From Bipolaris cookei (taxonomy: Eukaryota; Ascomycota; Dothideomycetes; Pleosporales; Pleosporaceae), in the NCBI GenBank assembly GCA_002286855.1, contig NRSV01000068.1, positions 124,001-188,000 on the forward strand: DNA of 64,000 nt, read 5' to 3'. The position numbers and the translations under genes are program-made. This document shows, in pieces, positions 23,832 to 35,656 of the stretch (positions are counted from its first letter, which is position 1; every line of letters starts with the position of its first letter). The notes under the pieces are model-generated. The model was not told the DNA's origin. It was given only the letters and a program-made list of their open reading frames with translations, and made no database searches.

Positions 23832-24527
23832 TTTGATCACGTCGTAGGTGGTTAAAGTGGATAGAATAGTTCGTGTTGGAGGGCGTAATCCGGCGTTGGC
23901 CCGTCCGGCACCTCTACAGGTGTTCACGTCTGCATGCTTCGTGCCCAAAACCCGTTTCTCTTACACAAAGTGGTTGTTGGCATGCCACTATCGTCCGTGT
24001 CTCTGATGTACAAGGTTGTGATTGCTACGAGACTAGAAACATGCTTGTGCCAACACTAGTGTTGAGGTTAACGATCTCAATACCGTTGCGCAGCACCCGT
24101 ACGTCCATTTTACCATGACAATCGCTCTGATTTGTCCGGATTGAATGTCCGGAGAGAGTTCCGCAATCGGTATCAGATCCATCTGTCGAAAGCTATCTGG
24201 ACATTGTGGTGTAATATCACGTGATCAGATTGCGTATACATATTAGGATTTCTTTTCGGCGTAGATGGGTTACTTTCTTCACTCAATATAAATGTGACAA
24301 TTGGATTTCAGCTTTCCTTTGCCTACTTAATGGCAGGTCGTCCCTTGGTCTTTTGAGCTCGATCACGTATCGTGGCACATTATACAAACGATTCATGTAT
24401 TTTGCGACTAAACGGAGAAAGGCAGATCTAATGTAGACAGCTAGTCTAAGCGTAAAGATAATCTGTAGTGTAACTAAGCGATGTGTCGAAACTGCAAGCT
24501 CTCTTCCACAAAGCTATCTCAGTGTTA
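23832..24527. other. Intergenic, 3' of P450-A
   Basis: No gene is recognised. A TCACGTGA palindrome lies near 24217-24224. The rest is probably transposon flank and the 3' region of the P450 gene. Confidence 0.4.
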
Positions 24528-26494
24528 TTATACTTTGATTGACCGCATCATAATCTTGCAATGCGGTTGCAGAACTAAGTTCTCCTCAATGTCGAAGCTC
24601 TGCGGCCTTGTGGTTCCGTCGGGCAGTTTCCATTCATACTCCACAAGCAATCGACTTAACATAAGCTTGATCTCATTGATCGCGAAATATCGACCTGGAC
24701 ATGCTTGATTGCCGTAGCCAAACGCTAAACTCGTAGACTCGTTCTGTCCCGCAACGTACTTGTTGTACTCGGCCTTGTCGTTCGCGTATCTCTTGCGATA
24801 GGACCGCAATGGATCGAATACATGGGGATCTGGGTTGACTGCTGGATCATGCACGTGTTGGTGCCCTGCCCAGGCGATCATGGTACCCCGGGGAAGATGG
24901 GTGCCATCTTTGAGTGTGACATCTTGCAGCATGGCCCGTGCGGGTTTGACTGTAGGCGCTCGCTCATCAGCTATAGGTTCTTGCAGCACATCTCGCTGTT
25001 CCCAAAAACTCTTTGCAGCCGGGAAACTTACGTTGAGTAGATGGCTCGAAGCGTTGGCTTTCAATCAGGAAACTGTCCATCTTTTCTAATTTCGTCAGCC
25101 ATACCTTGGCTGAGATGTCCGGCCTAGAGCCCACAGGCCCATATTCAGCAGTCACATCCTCAATTTCTTTCCGCAAGACTGGCACCCATTCGGCATGCGT
25201 GCACAAATCGAACAGAACATTCGCCACCGCCATTGTGGTTGTATGGATACCTGCAAGCATCAACAACAACTGTAACTGCGTCATCCTCGTCAGCCCACGG
25301 TCCACCTCAGTCCCATTATCCAGCATCCAGCCGAGCAGCGTATCCTCAGGTGGAACGTCGTTATCAATTGCGTCTTGGTGCGTTTTTATTTGAGAGCTGA
25401 CGATTTTTTCCCCCTTCTTTACGCATTGGCGTAGGCGCCAACGATTTGGGATCAAGGGAGCTATAACAGGGCGCAGCCATTCAGGGAAGTGTTTTAGAAT
25501 GAAACCCGTGCTAAAGAGCTCGTTGGTGAAGCGCACACATATGTAGATCCATTCTCGATCTTGAGCTACAGCTTGGCCAAGAAAGACTCTGGCAGACATG
25601 CGGGATACGATTTCATGAATCTTATCCTGGATGTCGAGTTCGATCCAGTCTGTTCAACCAACCGATGTCAGCACAGATTGTCATTGCAACCCAGTACAGT
25701 ATCTGAATGGCTACCCACCATCTGGTCGCGGCATAGTGGAATGAAATGCCTCATTCATTTCCTCTTTCGCCCAATCGACGTACTTGTTCAGGTTCGGTAT
25801 GAGCTTCTTATTCACGGAGCTTAGCAACATGTCTGTGTGGAATAAGAAGTCGACGTATGTATATTGAGCGCATAGGTTCTAACTAGGTCTTTAGTTTTTG
25901 AAGATTATCTTTGTTGAGGAAAAAGTGTCGTAGGAGACATCTTACTAATGCTTGGGGATTGGTGGCGTTCATCACACTCCGGGGCATAGAACGCTACAAA
26001 TTACTGTTAACATTGAAATCGATCGCTACCGCCCCAGAATCCTACCATCTCGTCTAAGTATTTGAATGGCATGATCGTAATATCTCGATCAACGCGGGGT
26101 ATTATGAATATCCGATCCTTATACTGCAGGTTTCCGCCCCTAAATGTCAGTCCACAAAAACACTTAAGATAGTTCGTGTTGGATCATGCACGATTGCATT
26201 GCGGTTGCAAAATACCTTATCGTACGCTTCTTGCAGAACGTGTCTAGCTTGCGTAGTAAAGCGCAATCTCTGGACAAAGGAAGGTTCGAATCTCCATTTC
26301 TTTGGTGCGAATGGCGCGCCCACCGGTTTCGGCGTCTCGCTTGAGGTTGCGTACGAGATCGTGAATATCACTGCTAGGGCCAATGCAGAGAGTTCAAGAT
26401 ATGATGCTGCTTTGAGATGTCTAATGATTGCTGTTGTGAATTCCATGCTGCGAATTTGGACTAATGCCATCTTCGCGGCCGAATCAATCTTCAC
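24528..26494 (-). CDS. Cytochrome P450 A (CYP68/CYP503-like), six exons
   Basis: Exons (minus) are 26494-26216, 26123-26046, 25993-25946, 25878-25719, 25649-25032 and 24949-24528. Together they give 534 residues with consistent phases. An N-terminal membrane helix lies at about 30-48. Other marks are the DRIFIIPR..LDEM segment, I-helix AGIHTTT, K-helix ESQR and heme motif FGYGNQACPGRYF with axial Cys about 478. The best family match is the fungal P450 group containing the gibberellin-pathway oxidases, which act on diterpenes at the ER. The last intron could use other acceptors; the one chosen (24950) gives the best continuity. It forms the left edge of the diterpenoid cluster. Substrate and position of oxidation are unknown. 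Confidence 0.85.
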
Positions 26495-27195
26495 TCGAGA
26501 TGCTGAGGTTAGAGACTTTGTTTCTTAAAAATATACATAAAACTTCTAGTTAATCACGCAGAAGTCGAGCTCATGTGGAGAAAGACTGGTGTGCTTAGTT
26601 CGCATTACCCGAAGCGGAGTATAGGCGGCGCTCGCAGGACTGGGCACCCATGCTTTCGGCCTTCCTCTCTCGGCGTCGCCGAAGGGGGCCGGAAAGCCCC
26701 GAAGTCCATAGAAACATTGGCCTCGCCTCCTACTCGAGAACACATAGCTCATCTGTGATAGTTATCCCCTCCGTCTTTATAGCTTTAAAGTAAGGTCGAA
26801 CATACACTACAATGATATCGTCAAGCGACACTAAACAGTCACATGTCTCCATTACAACCCTAATTGACAAGAAGCACGATGCAAGCAATGGAAGGGTCAA
26901 ATCGCAGAGTTACTCTACGACACAGCATGAGGAGGAGCTGATGTTCGGCCTCGCTATAGCAACAAGTTTTCTCAGGTTTAGTTGTGAGATAGTTTAGTCC
27001 TTCTAGACGTGGTGCGTTAGAGAAAGGTCTCTAAGATAGCGTGTTTAGGCTGATATTTGAGTTTGAGGCGATCATTGCGATCGGGATACCCTAGATAAGT
27101 GATTAACTCTAGAATATTATAGATGTCTTATAGCATAGGTTGGCGTTCCTGATAACTATAGGTGGTTTTTAATTAGCGTGGGGAAAGTGTACAAA
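26495..27195. other. Intergenic, upstream of P450-A
   Basis: No gene is recognised. It should hold the promoter of P450-A. A GC-rich stretch with imperfect inverted segments (CTTTCGGCC / GGCCGGAAAG) lies at about 26652-26698. Confidence 0.4.
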
Positions 27196-28210
27196 TATCT
27201 CCCTCTTGAGATAGTTAACTAGTTAACTTATTTGTCTTCGATCATTATCTTCGAGGTGAGCAGCCTGGTCCGTGCAATGGCCCCATCTTCAAAAACTCTG
27301 ATTATTAGTCGGGCTATCGTGGGTATTGGCGCCGCAGGTGTTAGCCGTAGCGTAACGGCTATCATTTCCCTAGCATTTCCTCTGAGAACAATGTCGCCTT
27401 GCCTTGTCTGGGTCTCCTGGGCGTGCTTTACGGCATCTCCTCGGTTGCTGGTGTCCTTTACTGGGAGGCACTGCCATTAGAAGCCTGAGCTGGCGATGGT
27501 TTTATTGATTCTGGACTGTCTCTTTCGTTGTATTGATCACTAACATTTATCTAGGCTTCTATATGCACTTGTTGACTAGATTTGTGGCTGCGATGATAAT
27601 AATCTTGGTGTGGAGAACGCCGCCAAGTGCGAAACCTCCAGCCACTCCGCTGACTGAAAAGCTGTTACAATTTGATCACGTGGGAATATTGCTGGCTAGG
27701 AGATGGTTTGTGCCTTTCACCTTAGCCCTCCATTTTGTAGCTGCCTTGAGACCTTGAAGCTCAGCACTATTCGTTGGCTTCCTGGTAGGGTTTCCTGGAA
27801 TCGCTGTCTTATTTATCCTTTGGGAGAACTGGTAGAGAGAGCGAGCTGCCATTCTAAGAAGGTACATCAGCAGGCCTGACATCTAAGTTAATCTCCTGGT
27901 GGCTGCATTTCTGGCGGGCTCTTTTGTGATTAGACTATACTACGTTTTGGCAGATCGTTCTCGCTTGCTAGTAAGTAGCATACAGCGAAATGCGCCAACA
28001 GATGATACTGCATTTGTGCTCGCTACTCGAGCCATAGAATTGAGGGACATCTTTAGAATCAACAGGCCTCCTAGTATTCTTGGGGCTTATGTGGAGGGGT
28101 TGAGAGGCGTCTGGGCTGTAGGCACTGCTGCCGCTTACTTTGCGTCCCTCTTCTGCTTATGCAGTAATTGGCAGCGCTTAAAAGTAGATTTGTCACAATC
28201 CGCGCCCTAA
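27196..28210 (+). pseudogene. Decayed MFS transporter
   Basis: Fragments in successive frames match a 14-helix MFS protein in order: IIFEVSSLVRAMAPSSKTLIISRAIVGIGAAG (27240-27340, MFS motif region), a damaged helix with frameshifts to about 27480, NIYLGFYMHLLTR and WRTPPSAKPPATPLTEKLLQFD (27540-27680), then a piece ending VEGLRGVWAVGTAAAYFASLF (about 28090-28160). Several stops and frameshifts separate them, and no start is clear. It may be the ruined original exporter of the cluster. Confidence 0.75.
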
Positions 28211-28764
28211 GTGGTAGCCTACACTGGCGGCAGCAATGGCTGTAGACCATGTCACCTTATACCTATTGCTTAATGAGTCTCCGGTTATCTACGTAGTAGT
28301 TGGTGTACCGGTGCACAGGGCTGCTAGCCTTCACTATCATGGTACGCGTGTGGGCGGTCGATTCTTGTTAGCAAAATCATCAACTAAATATATAATCCAG
28401 AAATGTATATCAAATTCTTCTATCTTTAACTAGATCTACTAGAGTGCAGTAGGAGTTTCGCCTCCGTTTTAGATACCGTGGTCCTGCACTCGTTACACCT
28501 ATATAGTAGTAAAGGTATCCGTGTCGCCAAACTACCTTATTAAAATAGCATAGGCTTTTTCACTTCTATCGTTTTTAACGCATCATCTTAAAAGAAAGTA
28601 TTTAATAACTAAGGTAGATAGTCTAATAGCCTAGAGTCCAAGGGGTTTTACAACTACTAATCTAGAGTTCTATCTCGCACTTGCGAATATAAGCCTATTT
28701 ATAGCTTAGAACCTTAACTTATAATAGTTTCTTACTATTTAATCTAGTATGTTAACTACTACGA
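28211..28764. other. Intergenic, AT-rich, 3' of the GGPP synthase
   Basis: AT-rich sequence with no coding region. It separates the MFS remnant from the end of the GGPP synthase gene. Confidence 0.45.
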
Positions 28765-30010
28765 TCATTTTTGCTCTAACGACAGCTTATTAAGCACTGC
28801 ATGTATGCCCCCGCTCCGGCCCTGGCCTTGCTCTATCCCCTTAACAACTTGCTGAGCCCTAGCTACCAACGTCGCAACAACTGTTCGTGTGTATTCGAGA
28901 CTCTTCGTCCTTTTGATACATTCCATCGCTAACATCTTAATGTCCATGTCCGTAGGCTTCTGCGCTAAGATAGACAGTAGCTCGAAATTTGTAGGATCTG
29001 ATCGAATGCTATGTATGACTGGAAACGAAAATTTTCCCTCAGTAATATCTTCACATACCCCTTTCGCCTGCGTATAGTCGACATCTGATAGGTTCTTGTA
29101 GTCATCTACAATTTGGAAGATAAGCCCCAGCAGTTGCACGAGCGGTATGCAGTCTATTCCGCTTGAGGATTGAGATTGCATCAACTTGATAGCCAGGCGG
29201 AACAGGCCACCAGTCTTATTGGAGACCATTTCGAGATAGTCGTCCTCAGTTGGGCAGGTCAATGTATCACGCCAATACAACTCCATACCCTGACCTTGGT
29301 GAAGTCGAAGCATCTCTGTTTCATAGATCATCCGCGTTTCTGTTTGATTGTCTAACTTGCTTAGTTCTTGAAGCGCTAGAAAGTAATGGTAGTTGGCTGA
29401 ATTGATGGTTTGTGCTACGCCGTAGACCCTGTGGGCGACTGGGCGCCCTCGCCTAAGCACTGAGTTGTCTTGTATGTCGTCGATTAGAAGTGAAGCAGTA
29501 TGTAGAGTTCGCACGATATTTGCAATGATCTGCAGACTCTTATCAGGAATTTGCAGCCATTCGTTAAATGCCCTAAGGACCATCGTTCGATATTCTTTCC
29601 CAGGCTGCGAGGCGATGTATTCGAATGGGTTTCTAACAGCTTTTTCTTTCTCAGGGCACCAACGCATGCCCTCTGCGAAGACCAAGTTCTCCGTAGACAG
29701 CCGATGAGGGTCGAGATACACGGAAGCAGAACGCGCAGAGTGCCAACCATCTTGAAGTGTCCCAGGCGTAAGGACTGTTGTCTCCTGTAGAATAGACTTT
29801 GTACTCTCAGGGGGCGTCGGGAGAGACTTGATTCGTCCACCAGCACTACACAACCAATTGCCTGCCCCACAGTATGATGCAAGATTGTTGAGAGGATTCT
29901 CGGCCTCCTGCTGGGAAGCAAGAGATTTAGAACCTGTATAACCATTAGTCAGACGTCTATCAAGTGCGTTTGCGCAGGCGAAGTGCATATGTACCTGGTG
30001 GGGTTTGCAT
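28765..30010 (-). CDS. Geranylgeranyl diphosphate synthase, cluster-specific
   Basis: The preferred model has exon 1 30010-29995 (MQTPP), a 61 bp intron with branch-like CTAAT, and exon 2 29933-28765, giving 394 residues. An intron-free start at 30018 stays open (417 residues) but gives an odd Cys/His-rich N-terminus. The first Asp-rich motif is DDIQD (in LLIDDIQDNSVLRRG) and the second is DDYKN (in QIVDDYKNLSDVDY). These bind Mg-diphosphate in E-type prenyltransferases. The enzyme adds IPP units to make GGPP in the cytosol or ER. An extension of about 75 residues precedes the conserved core, as in other cluster-linked fungal GGPP synthases. It should feed the diterpene cyclase at 41478-44569. 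Confidence 0.9.
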
Positions 30011-31123
30011 GGTTTCAAACGCGCAACTTGAATAAGCTCCTAATCAACGCGAGAGCTTCAGACCCGAGAAACCAAAAGTATCAGCAAGTGTTTTAATCGA
30101 ATTTACAAAGTGAGTTTTTGCTCAACAAATGAACGAGCGCCTTCGCTCTTGAACAAGACCTAGTACAGCTAAGGAAACATTGGGACAACCTCGGCATTTA
30201 CTGTCGGATTCCAAAAATGGCGAAGCCGATTACTAGGAAAGAAGTGTCAGGTTCCGAGGAGCCGACCACCGGCGAGGCACAGCGCAGCGCTCAGTGCCCC
30301 ATGTACCGGATTCCCTATTAATGTCCGAATTTTGACACTAACTCTATTTCGCTGGATTCAGAAGTGGCATCGGTCGTTTGCTTTTAGAAATTAAAAGCGT
30401 AGAAAGTGCAGTAAACTCGCTTGCAGAGTTGGCTTTCCGCCTGCGTAATACTTACGCAGATAATCCGGCTCTAGTTCTCATTCAACTTAGTTTTGACAAG
30501 GATATCGCCGATGATCTCGAGTGGCAGTAAGCTCACCAATACCAAGTCCTGATTTTGATAACACCGCAGCAAGTATACAGTATAGAACATAGGAGCAAGG
30601 GCACCGATAGTGCTCTCTATAGTAGAGCTACCGGAGTGATTGAATACTATAAACCATATAACGGTTTGGTCAATGGGCTCTTGTCCCTCCAGGTTGTCGC
30701 TAGCCAAGGCTACGTCAGATGAGGACTAGACTATACTAGGCGTAACCGGATCCCTGTAAACGGAAAGCTCTGCGCATTACGTAGACTGGAAGCCAATTTT
30801 GCAAGCGAATGTATTACCTCTATATTTGAGTTTTGCAACCTGACACTGCCCCACATACATGCCACAGCCTAGTTAGAAGAAGGCTTTTGATGCATGGGCT
30901 TATCAAGGGCCAGCGATTGTGCAAGTGCAGCATTGAGACAGTTAGGGATTTCCAGTACTAGAGCCATTACATCGTAGTCTATTAAACAAAGCGTCCTTCT
31001 TAGAAGACGTAACGGTAACGATATGAGTAGATAATTCCCTAGAGGTAGAGCTGTAGTCGCATAAGCCTTAGTCACTACATTATACTTCACTTTCCACATT
31101 TATGAAGATCTATAGACTGCTGC
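30011..31123. other. Intergenic, GGPP synthase promoter side
   Basis: About 1.1 kb without a recognised gene. It covers the promoter of the GGPP synthase and the 3' region of the DUF302-like gene. Confidence 0.45.
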
Positions 31124-31705
31124 TTAGGTCTTTTGCCATTCGCCAAAACGTGTCCATCCTGCAGCTGATACAAGCGCTTGCTCCAGGTCAGAATCTAATT
31201 GCTCTGCGATTCGATCCACTTCCTCGTTCTGCAAATGTGCTATCAAGCTGCCTGGTCTGATATACTCCAAGACCACTTCTTTATCTCTAACCTCAGTCTC
31301 ACGCAATAAGACCCTAAAAGGTGGGAAAAGACCCACCCCCGCATGCAATCTCGTCATTCTCATAGCTGTGAGGGGGTTTCCGACTGAGTACTGTTTATAA
31401 ATAAGCGGGGATTTTACCGAAATATGTTTCAAGAGAGCACTAACCTGTGCTGCCTTATGAGTGTGATCAAAATGAGGCAAAAAGGGCCCCACATTGCGAG
31501 GTCGTAGGTCGAAGATGAGAAGCGGTGGCAAGGCATCCATAGCAGCAAGAGCACCATCGAGATCACCCGCATCAATGGATTGCTTTATAGGCCTCATGTC
31601 CAGCTCGGGTATCGCAGCTCCAATCGCGGCTTTGGTATCATCAAAATTGCGTTTGCACGGAATGATGACTAACTCGACAGTAACTTGTTGTTTTCCAGCA
31701 GTCAT
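31124..31705 (-). CDS. DUF302-like protein
   Basis: Single-exon gene, 193 residues. The C-terminal half (YKQYSVGNPLTAMRM, HAGVGLFPPFRVLLRE, VVLEYIRPGSLIAHL, VDRIAEQLDSDLEQAL) resembles the DUF302 fold, found in small proteins of unknown function in bacteria and fungi. No signal peptide or membrane helix is seen. It is divergent from the sulfotransferase-like gene (about 500 bp apart) and may share its promoter region. A catalytic or binding role in the pathway is possible, but nothing in the sequence shows one. The domain call is by pattern only. Confidence 0.65.
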   Translation of the reverse strand: MTAGKQQVTVELVIIPCKRNFDDTKAAIGAAIPELDMRPIKQSIDAGDLDGALAAMDALPPLLIFDLRPRNVGPFLPHFDHTHKAAQVSALLKHISVKSPLIYKQYSVGNPLTAMRMTRLHAGVGLFPPFRVLLRETEVRDKEVVLEYIRPGSLIAHLQNEEVDRIAEQLDSDLEQALVSAAGWTRFGEWQKT

Positions 31706-32204
31706 CTTGTCTTAATTAGAGCATCGACAGGGGAATCTGATAGTGTCTTTAGAGTAAGGTGAATATTGCGCAACCTCGAAAAACCGCGAAGCAGCTTAGT
31801 ATGTAGTTGATGTTAAGAAGTAGCTATCAGTGGCTCCCTCGACTAAGTCCATCTCGGCGTTACCGAAAATGTGTCACATCCGACCTCGTGTCGGCATGGT
31901 GTCGGCATGGTATTGGCATATCATCGTACCATGGGAGAGACCCGCCCGGCCATAGCGCTAACCAAATTCAGTCAAATCCACAACAGGTTCAAAGAACTCC
32001 AACCCTAACTTAACCTAATGCCGAACATCATAGGGAATAAGCCTTGCCATGGTGTTGGCCGAGATTCGGTTAGCGCCATGGTCGGGTGGGTCTCTCCCAT
32101 GGTCAGCCGAGCTGCGCCCTCACCTACCTTAACTCATTATACATCGGCGCCTGCTCTAAGCATTATTGCTCACGAAGTAGCCCTGCAACACGTCAACTTG
32201 TGAA
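31706..32204. promoter_or_regulatory. Shared upstream region of DUF302-like and sulfotransferase-like genes
   Basis: About 500 bp between divergent start codons. Most of it is the foldback element at 31928-32103, so the regulatory sequence of both genes is partly transposon-derived. No specific binding site is assigned. Confidence 0.5.
31928..32103. repeat. Foldback (MITE-like) in the divergent promoter
   Basis: Arms of 39 bp: 31928-31966 starts ACCATGGGAGAGACCC, and 32065-32103 ends with its reverse complement. The arms differ mostly by G/A-type transitions, with about 98 bp between them. There is no coding sequence. Confidence 0.75.
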
Positions 32205-33196
32205 ATGGAACGAGCTATCGACAGGCTGCCTGTACCAGTGCACATTCGAGAAAAGAAAATCATCGTGACCGCCCGGAGCAGGTAAGCTGGTATGGTGCGC
32301 GTCTGTTGGTTCCAAATCTCTAACCCTAGTGCAGAACTGGCACTCTTTCCTTGTTCAAGGCCCTCACGATACTAGGATACAAAACATACCATGGAGCTGA
32401 GGTCATGCGACGAGGTGTGCCTCACTTGGAAGTTTTTGAAGAAGCACTTGCCGCGAAGTACATGGGAATCGGCAAACCGTACGGCCGTCCTGAGTTGGAT
32501 AAATGGCTAGCGGATTATGATGTTTGTATACCTTTGTTGCGCTTAGTAGAAACGATTTCTGGTGTGTTCGCTAATCATGTTACGCAGGCGATTGTGGAGA
32601 TACCTTCTGTACTATTGGAAGAGTTTGTGAGCGCCTACCCGCAGGCAAAGATTCTGCATCTGGATCGCGATGTAGATAAGTGGTATGCGTCAGTGATGAA
32701 TACCATGTACCATCCAATCAAAGCTGTAGAGCGGTGGCCATTAAGGTACTTGCGGTGGATCGATACGTTCATTGACAGATTTTGCTCATTTCACCTGATG
32801 GTGAAGCGAGTATGGTGGCATGGACTCGAACTCGATGATGGGGAGAAGGTTCTGAAGGAGGACTACATTGGCTTGTAAGTTGTGGCCGGGCTATTCCACG
32901 AACATGTCACTAACAGAATGCACAGAAGTCGTAGAGTGAAGGCCTTAGGCCTCCCTCCAGACCGCTTTGCATCCTTCAAGCTCGAAGAGGGATTCGGATG
33001 GGATCAGCTTTGCCCATTTCTAGGTGTACCGATTCCAGAGGTACCTTACCCTAGTGCAAATACCCCAGAACGGTTCGACGAAATGCAGGCTGGTTTCGTG
33101 AAGGCAGCACTTTGGAAGGCGAAAGTGCTGGCTACAACAATAATTGCCATTCCCGGGATTGCAGCCGGGGCTTGGTACTACCTAAAATGGCGTTAA
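32205..33196 (+). CDS. P-loop sulfotransferase-like protein, three exons
   Basis: Exons are 32205-32281, 32335-32874 and 32926-33196, with introns of 53 and 51 bp. The protein is 295 residues. The N-terminal P-loop IIVTARSRTGTLSLFKAL (about 19-36), split by intron 1, matches the 5'-phosphosulfate-binding loop of the fungal sulfotransferase family often labelled 'NAD dependent epimerase/dehydratase'. AKILHLDRDVDKWYASV fits the 3'-phosphate-binding region of PAPS enzymes. A C-terminal hydrophobic helix (LATTIIAIPGIAAGAWYYL) suggests a tail anchor facing the cytosol. Few members of this family have a proven reaction. With an APS kinase in the same cluster, transfer of a sulfo group from PAPS to a diterpenoid hydroxyl is the leading hypothesis. 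Confidence 0.8.
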
Positions 33197-33753
33197 ACTT
33201 TTGTTTTCTCCTTGGGTTAAGTAGCGGGGTCTTGAGGTTTCTATCGCACTACTGTAACAGATGTGGCTATTATTCTTAGTTGTTGTTAGACTATGGCCCT
33301 ACACTGAGCCTGTTTAGGATGCCTGTTTGTTGGCTCTGACACGGTCTATGTGTTGGCTCTAACACGACCTGAATTTTCTTTCTAGACTTTCAACCCTTGA
33401 TAGTTCCGTTAGGTAGTTTAGATAGTTTTATAGTTATCCTCTTTTGCACCTTTAAACCAACCATGCACGTGACAGAGGGCACTTTCGTAAGCCTAGATCT
33501 GACGTCTATGCTCGACAATTATTATTAGGTGGGGATTATAAATCTAGACATGCATAACGATAAGAAAACGCGCAATATATCGCAGGGCCACTGAATCATG
33601 ATAAAAGACTCTTACCAATTCCAATTGCCACGTTGGTCGAAGAGACGCTCGAAGAATGTTCCAAGAAAGACTGTGCAGGCCATTTCTGGAATTATGTAGA
33701 TTTTCTCATAGATAGCTAAGCTATCGTAGAAGCATATTGGAGTAAGAGGCTTA
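33197..33753. other. Convergent intergenic region
   Basis: Between the 3' ends of the sulfotransferase-like gene and P450-B. No gene is recognised. Confidence 0.45.
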
Positions 33754-35563
33754 CTACGAGTATCTAAGCCCCAGTAGATCAATCTCCTCTCTTCTGCGTC
33801 GTGCTTGCATCTTCATGTCGCGTGGGAAAACGCGATTATGCTCAAACAATCGCATAGAAGGTGGCTGGTAACCAGGCTCAAACCGCCAGTCATACCGTAG
33901 TAGGAGGAACACCATCAACAGTTTGAGCTCATGGGCAACGAAGAAGCGACCTGGGCTGCACAAAATTGTTAGTGTGGAATCGGGGGAGGAGCTACCTAGG
34001 CAATGCCGTTACTCACCATTCATGCTGCCCGAGTCCGAAGCCCAGGTTATCTGGTGATGTAGAAACTAGGTAGTGCCGGTTCGCGGCACCCGGCTTCTGT
34101 CGCATGCGCAAGTATCGGTCTGCAATAAATTTTTCGGGCTCGGGATATATGTTTGGATCTCGAGTTCCACTGTCCAAGACAACCAACATTGCACCTGCTG
34201 GAATGCGCGTTCCATCTGAGAGGAATATGTCCTTCTTCACATATCGATTCATAATCGCTGCGAAAGGCAAAGTCAGTTCTCATGAACTAGTTGGAACTTA
34301 ACACACGTATCGTACCTAGAAAATTATCCACCCTTTGAACCTCCTTTAGGAAGGAATCTAATAGTTTCATTTTCTGTAAGGATGCTTTTGACCCTGCAGG
34401 CATGTTATTTAAAAAAAAAAGGTAGGGAAATACACACAGCGAAACTCACATCCATTTTCTTTTAGAATCTCGACCATCTCTTTTCTCAGCGGATCAACAA
34501 CCTCCGGGTGCAAAATACACTGCACTAGGCAGCAAGCAAGCATTTTGAAACTATTACCTACGAATCAGTTGAACGACTCAAGGTATCGGATATCATACAC
34601 TCACGTATTCTCGATTGACGCCATACTTAGGCTTAGTTGAGCACCGACAAAATTGGCCAATTCCAGTGGCCGGCCCTTCTGTACCTCGATCATCCATCCT
34701 AGTGCGTTGGCATTCTTAGGGCCTTTCTTGATATCTTCGTCTTTGTATCGCTTTATGGTCGCTTCGATAGAGGGCCGTAGCAAATTTGTCGCATCGTTGA
34801 ACTGACGGCGTACTGTCCTACAGTCTGGCATTACACGGTTGAGAAATGGCCAGAGGAATCTTGGAAACTGCAATAGTGTGTAGCCTGCTACAAAGGCAGT
34901 CATTGTGTTCTCCTTTGCGATCCGAAGGTATGCTTCGTTCCTTGAAAGATCCTTGCCAGCAAATACGCGACTAGTAATCCGAGCAACCACGTCAAAACCA
35001 ACTTGATGCACGTTGTAAGTCCTCCAACTGGATTTGTCCTCAGACATCCACAAACTGAGAGCGTAATCTGCTTCGTCCACCATATCCGTACTAATATGAT
35101 TCAAACTCTGCGTCACCTTTATTCGCACGAGGTCAGCGAATAATCCGTCGCGGCGCAAGCCCTCGTTCATGCCTTCCCATCCAGGAAGAGTGGTTGGGAA
35201 TTCGATGTGTTGAGTCTCGTCGAAGGCCAGGTTAGGGTTGTTGCGAATCTCCTCAGCGAAGCAGTTTGGCAAGACGACCTTCCACGCAGCAGCAGCACGA
35301 ACTTGGAAGGGGCCACCTAGCTTTGCTCCGTCTGCAACCATTTCTTCAGCTCTGGTCATCCATTGAAACTTGGAGGGTATAAAATAGTCACAGATCCTTC
35401 TTTTTCTAGGGTGCACAACTGGTATTCCTGGATAAGGACGTACTCTCGAAATCCAGATGCCAAGGACCGCAGAAATGAGGAGAAAGGTTAGCCATCCGTA
35501 TGGGTTCGTAGGCACCAAGGACGACGAGTTCAAAGGAAGTTTATTCTTTGGAAGAGTTATCAT
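33754..35563 (-). CDS. Cytochrome P450 B (CYP68-like), five exons
   Basis: Exons (minus) are 35563-34605, 34550-34450, 34393-34316, 34257-34017 and 33955-33754. The protein is 526 residues from the Met at 35563; an upstream in-frame Met at 35656 would give 557. A membrane helix (GWLTFLLISAVLGIWI) lies near residue 25. Then come GGPFQVRAAAAWKVVLP, the LPGWEGMNEGLR..GLFADLVR block, I-helix ASIENT (lacking the usual acid-Thr pair or HTT), K-helix EVQR, and heme motif FGLGQHECPGRFF with axial Cys about 460, whose codon is split by the last intron. It closely resembles P450 D in layout. It is divergent from the sulfite oxidase gene. The reaction is unknown. Confidence 0.82.
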
Positions 35564-35656
35564 GGCCTCTTCATAGTATAGAAATTGTTCTGGGCTGTAA
35601 GGTTGGTGGCAGTGAGAGAGGTCTTCCGGCAGTCGTTGGGTTAAAGAATTGGGCAT

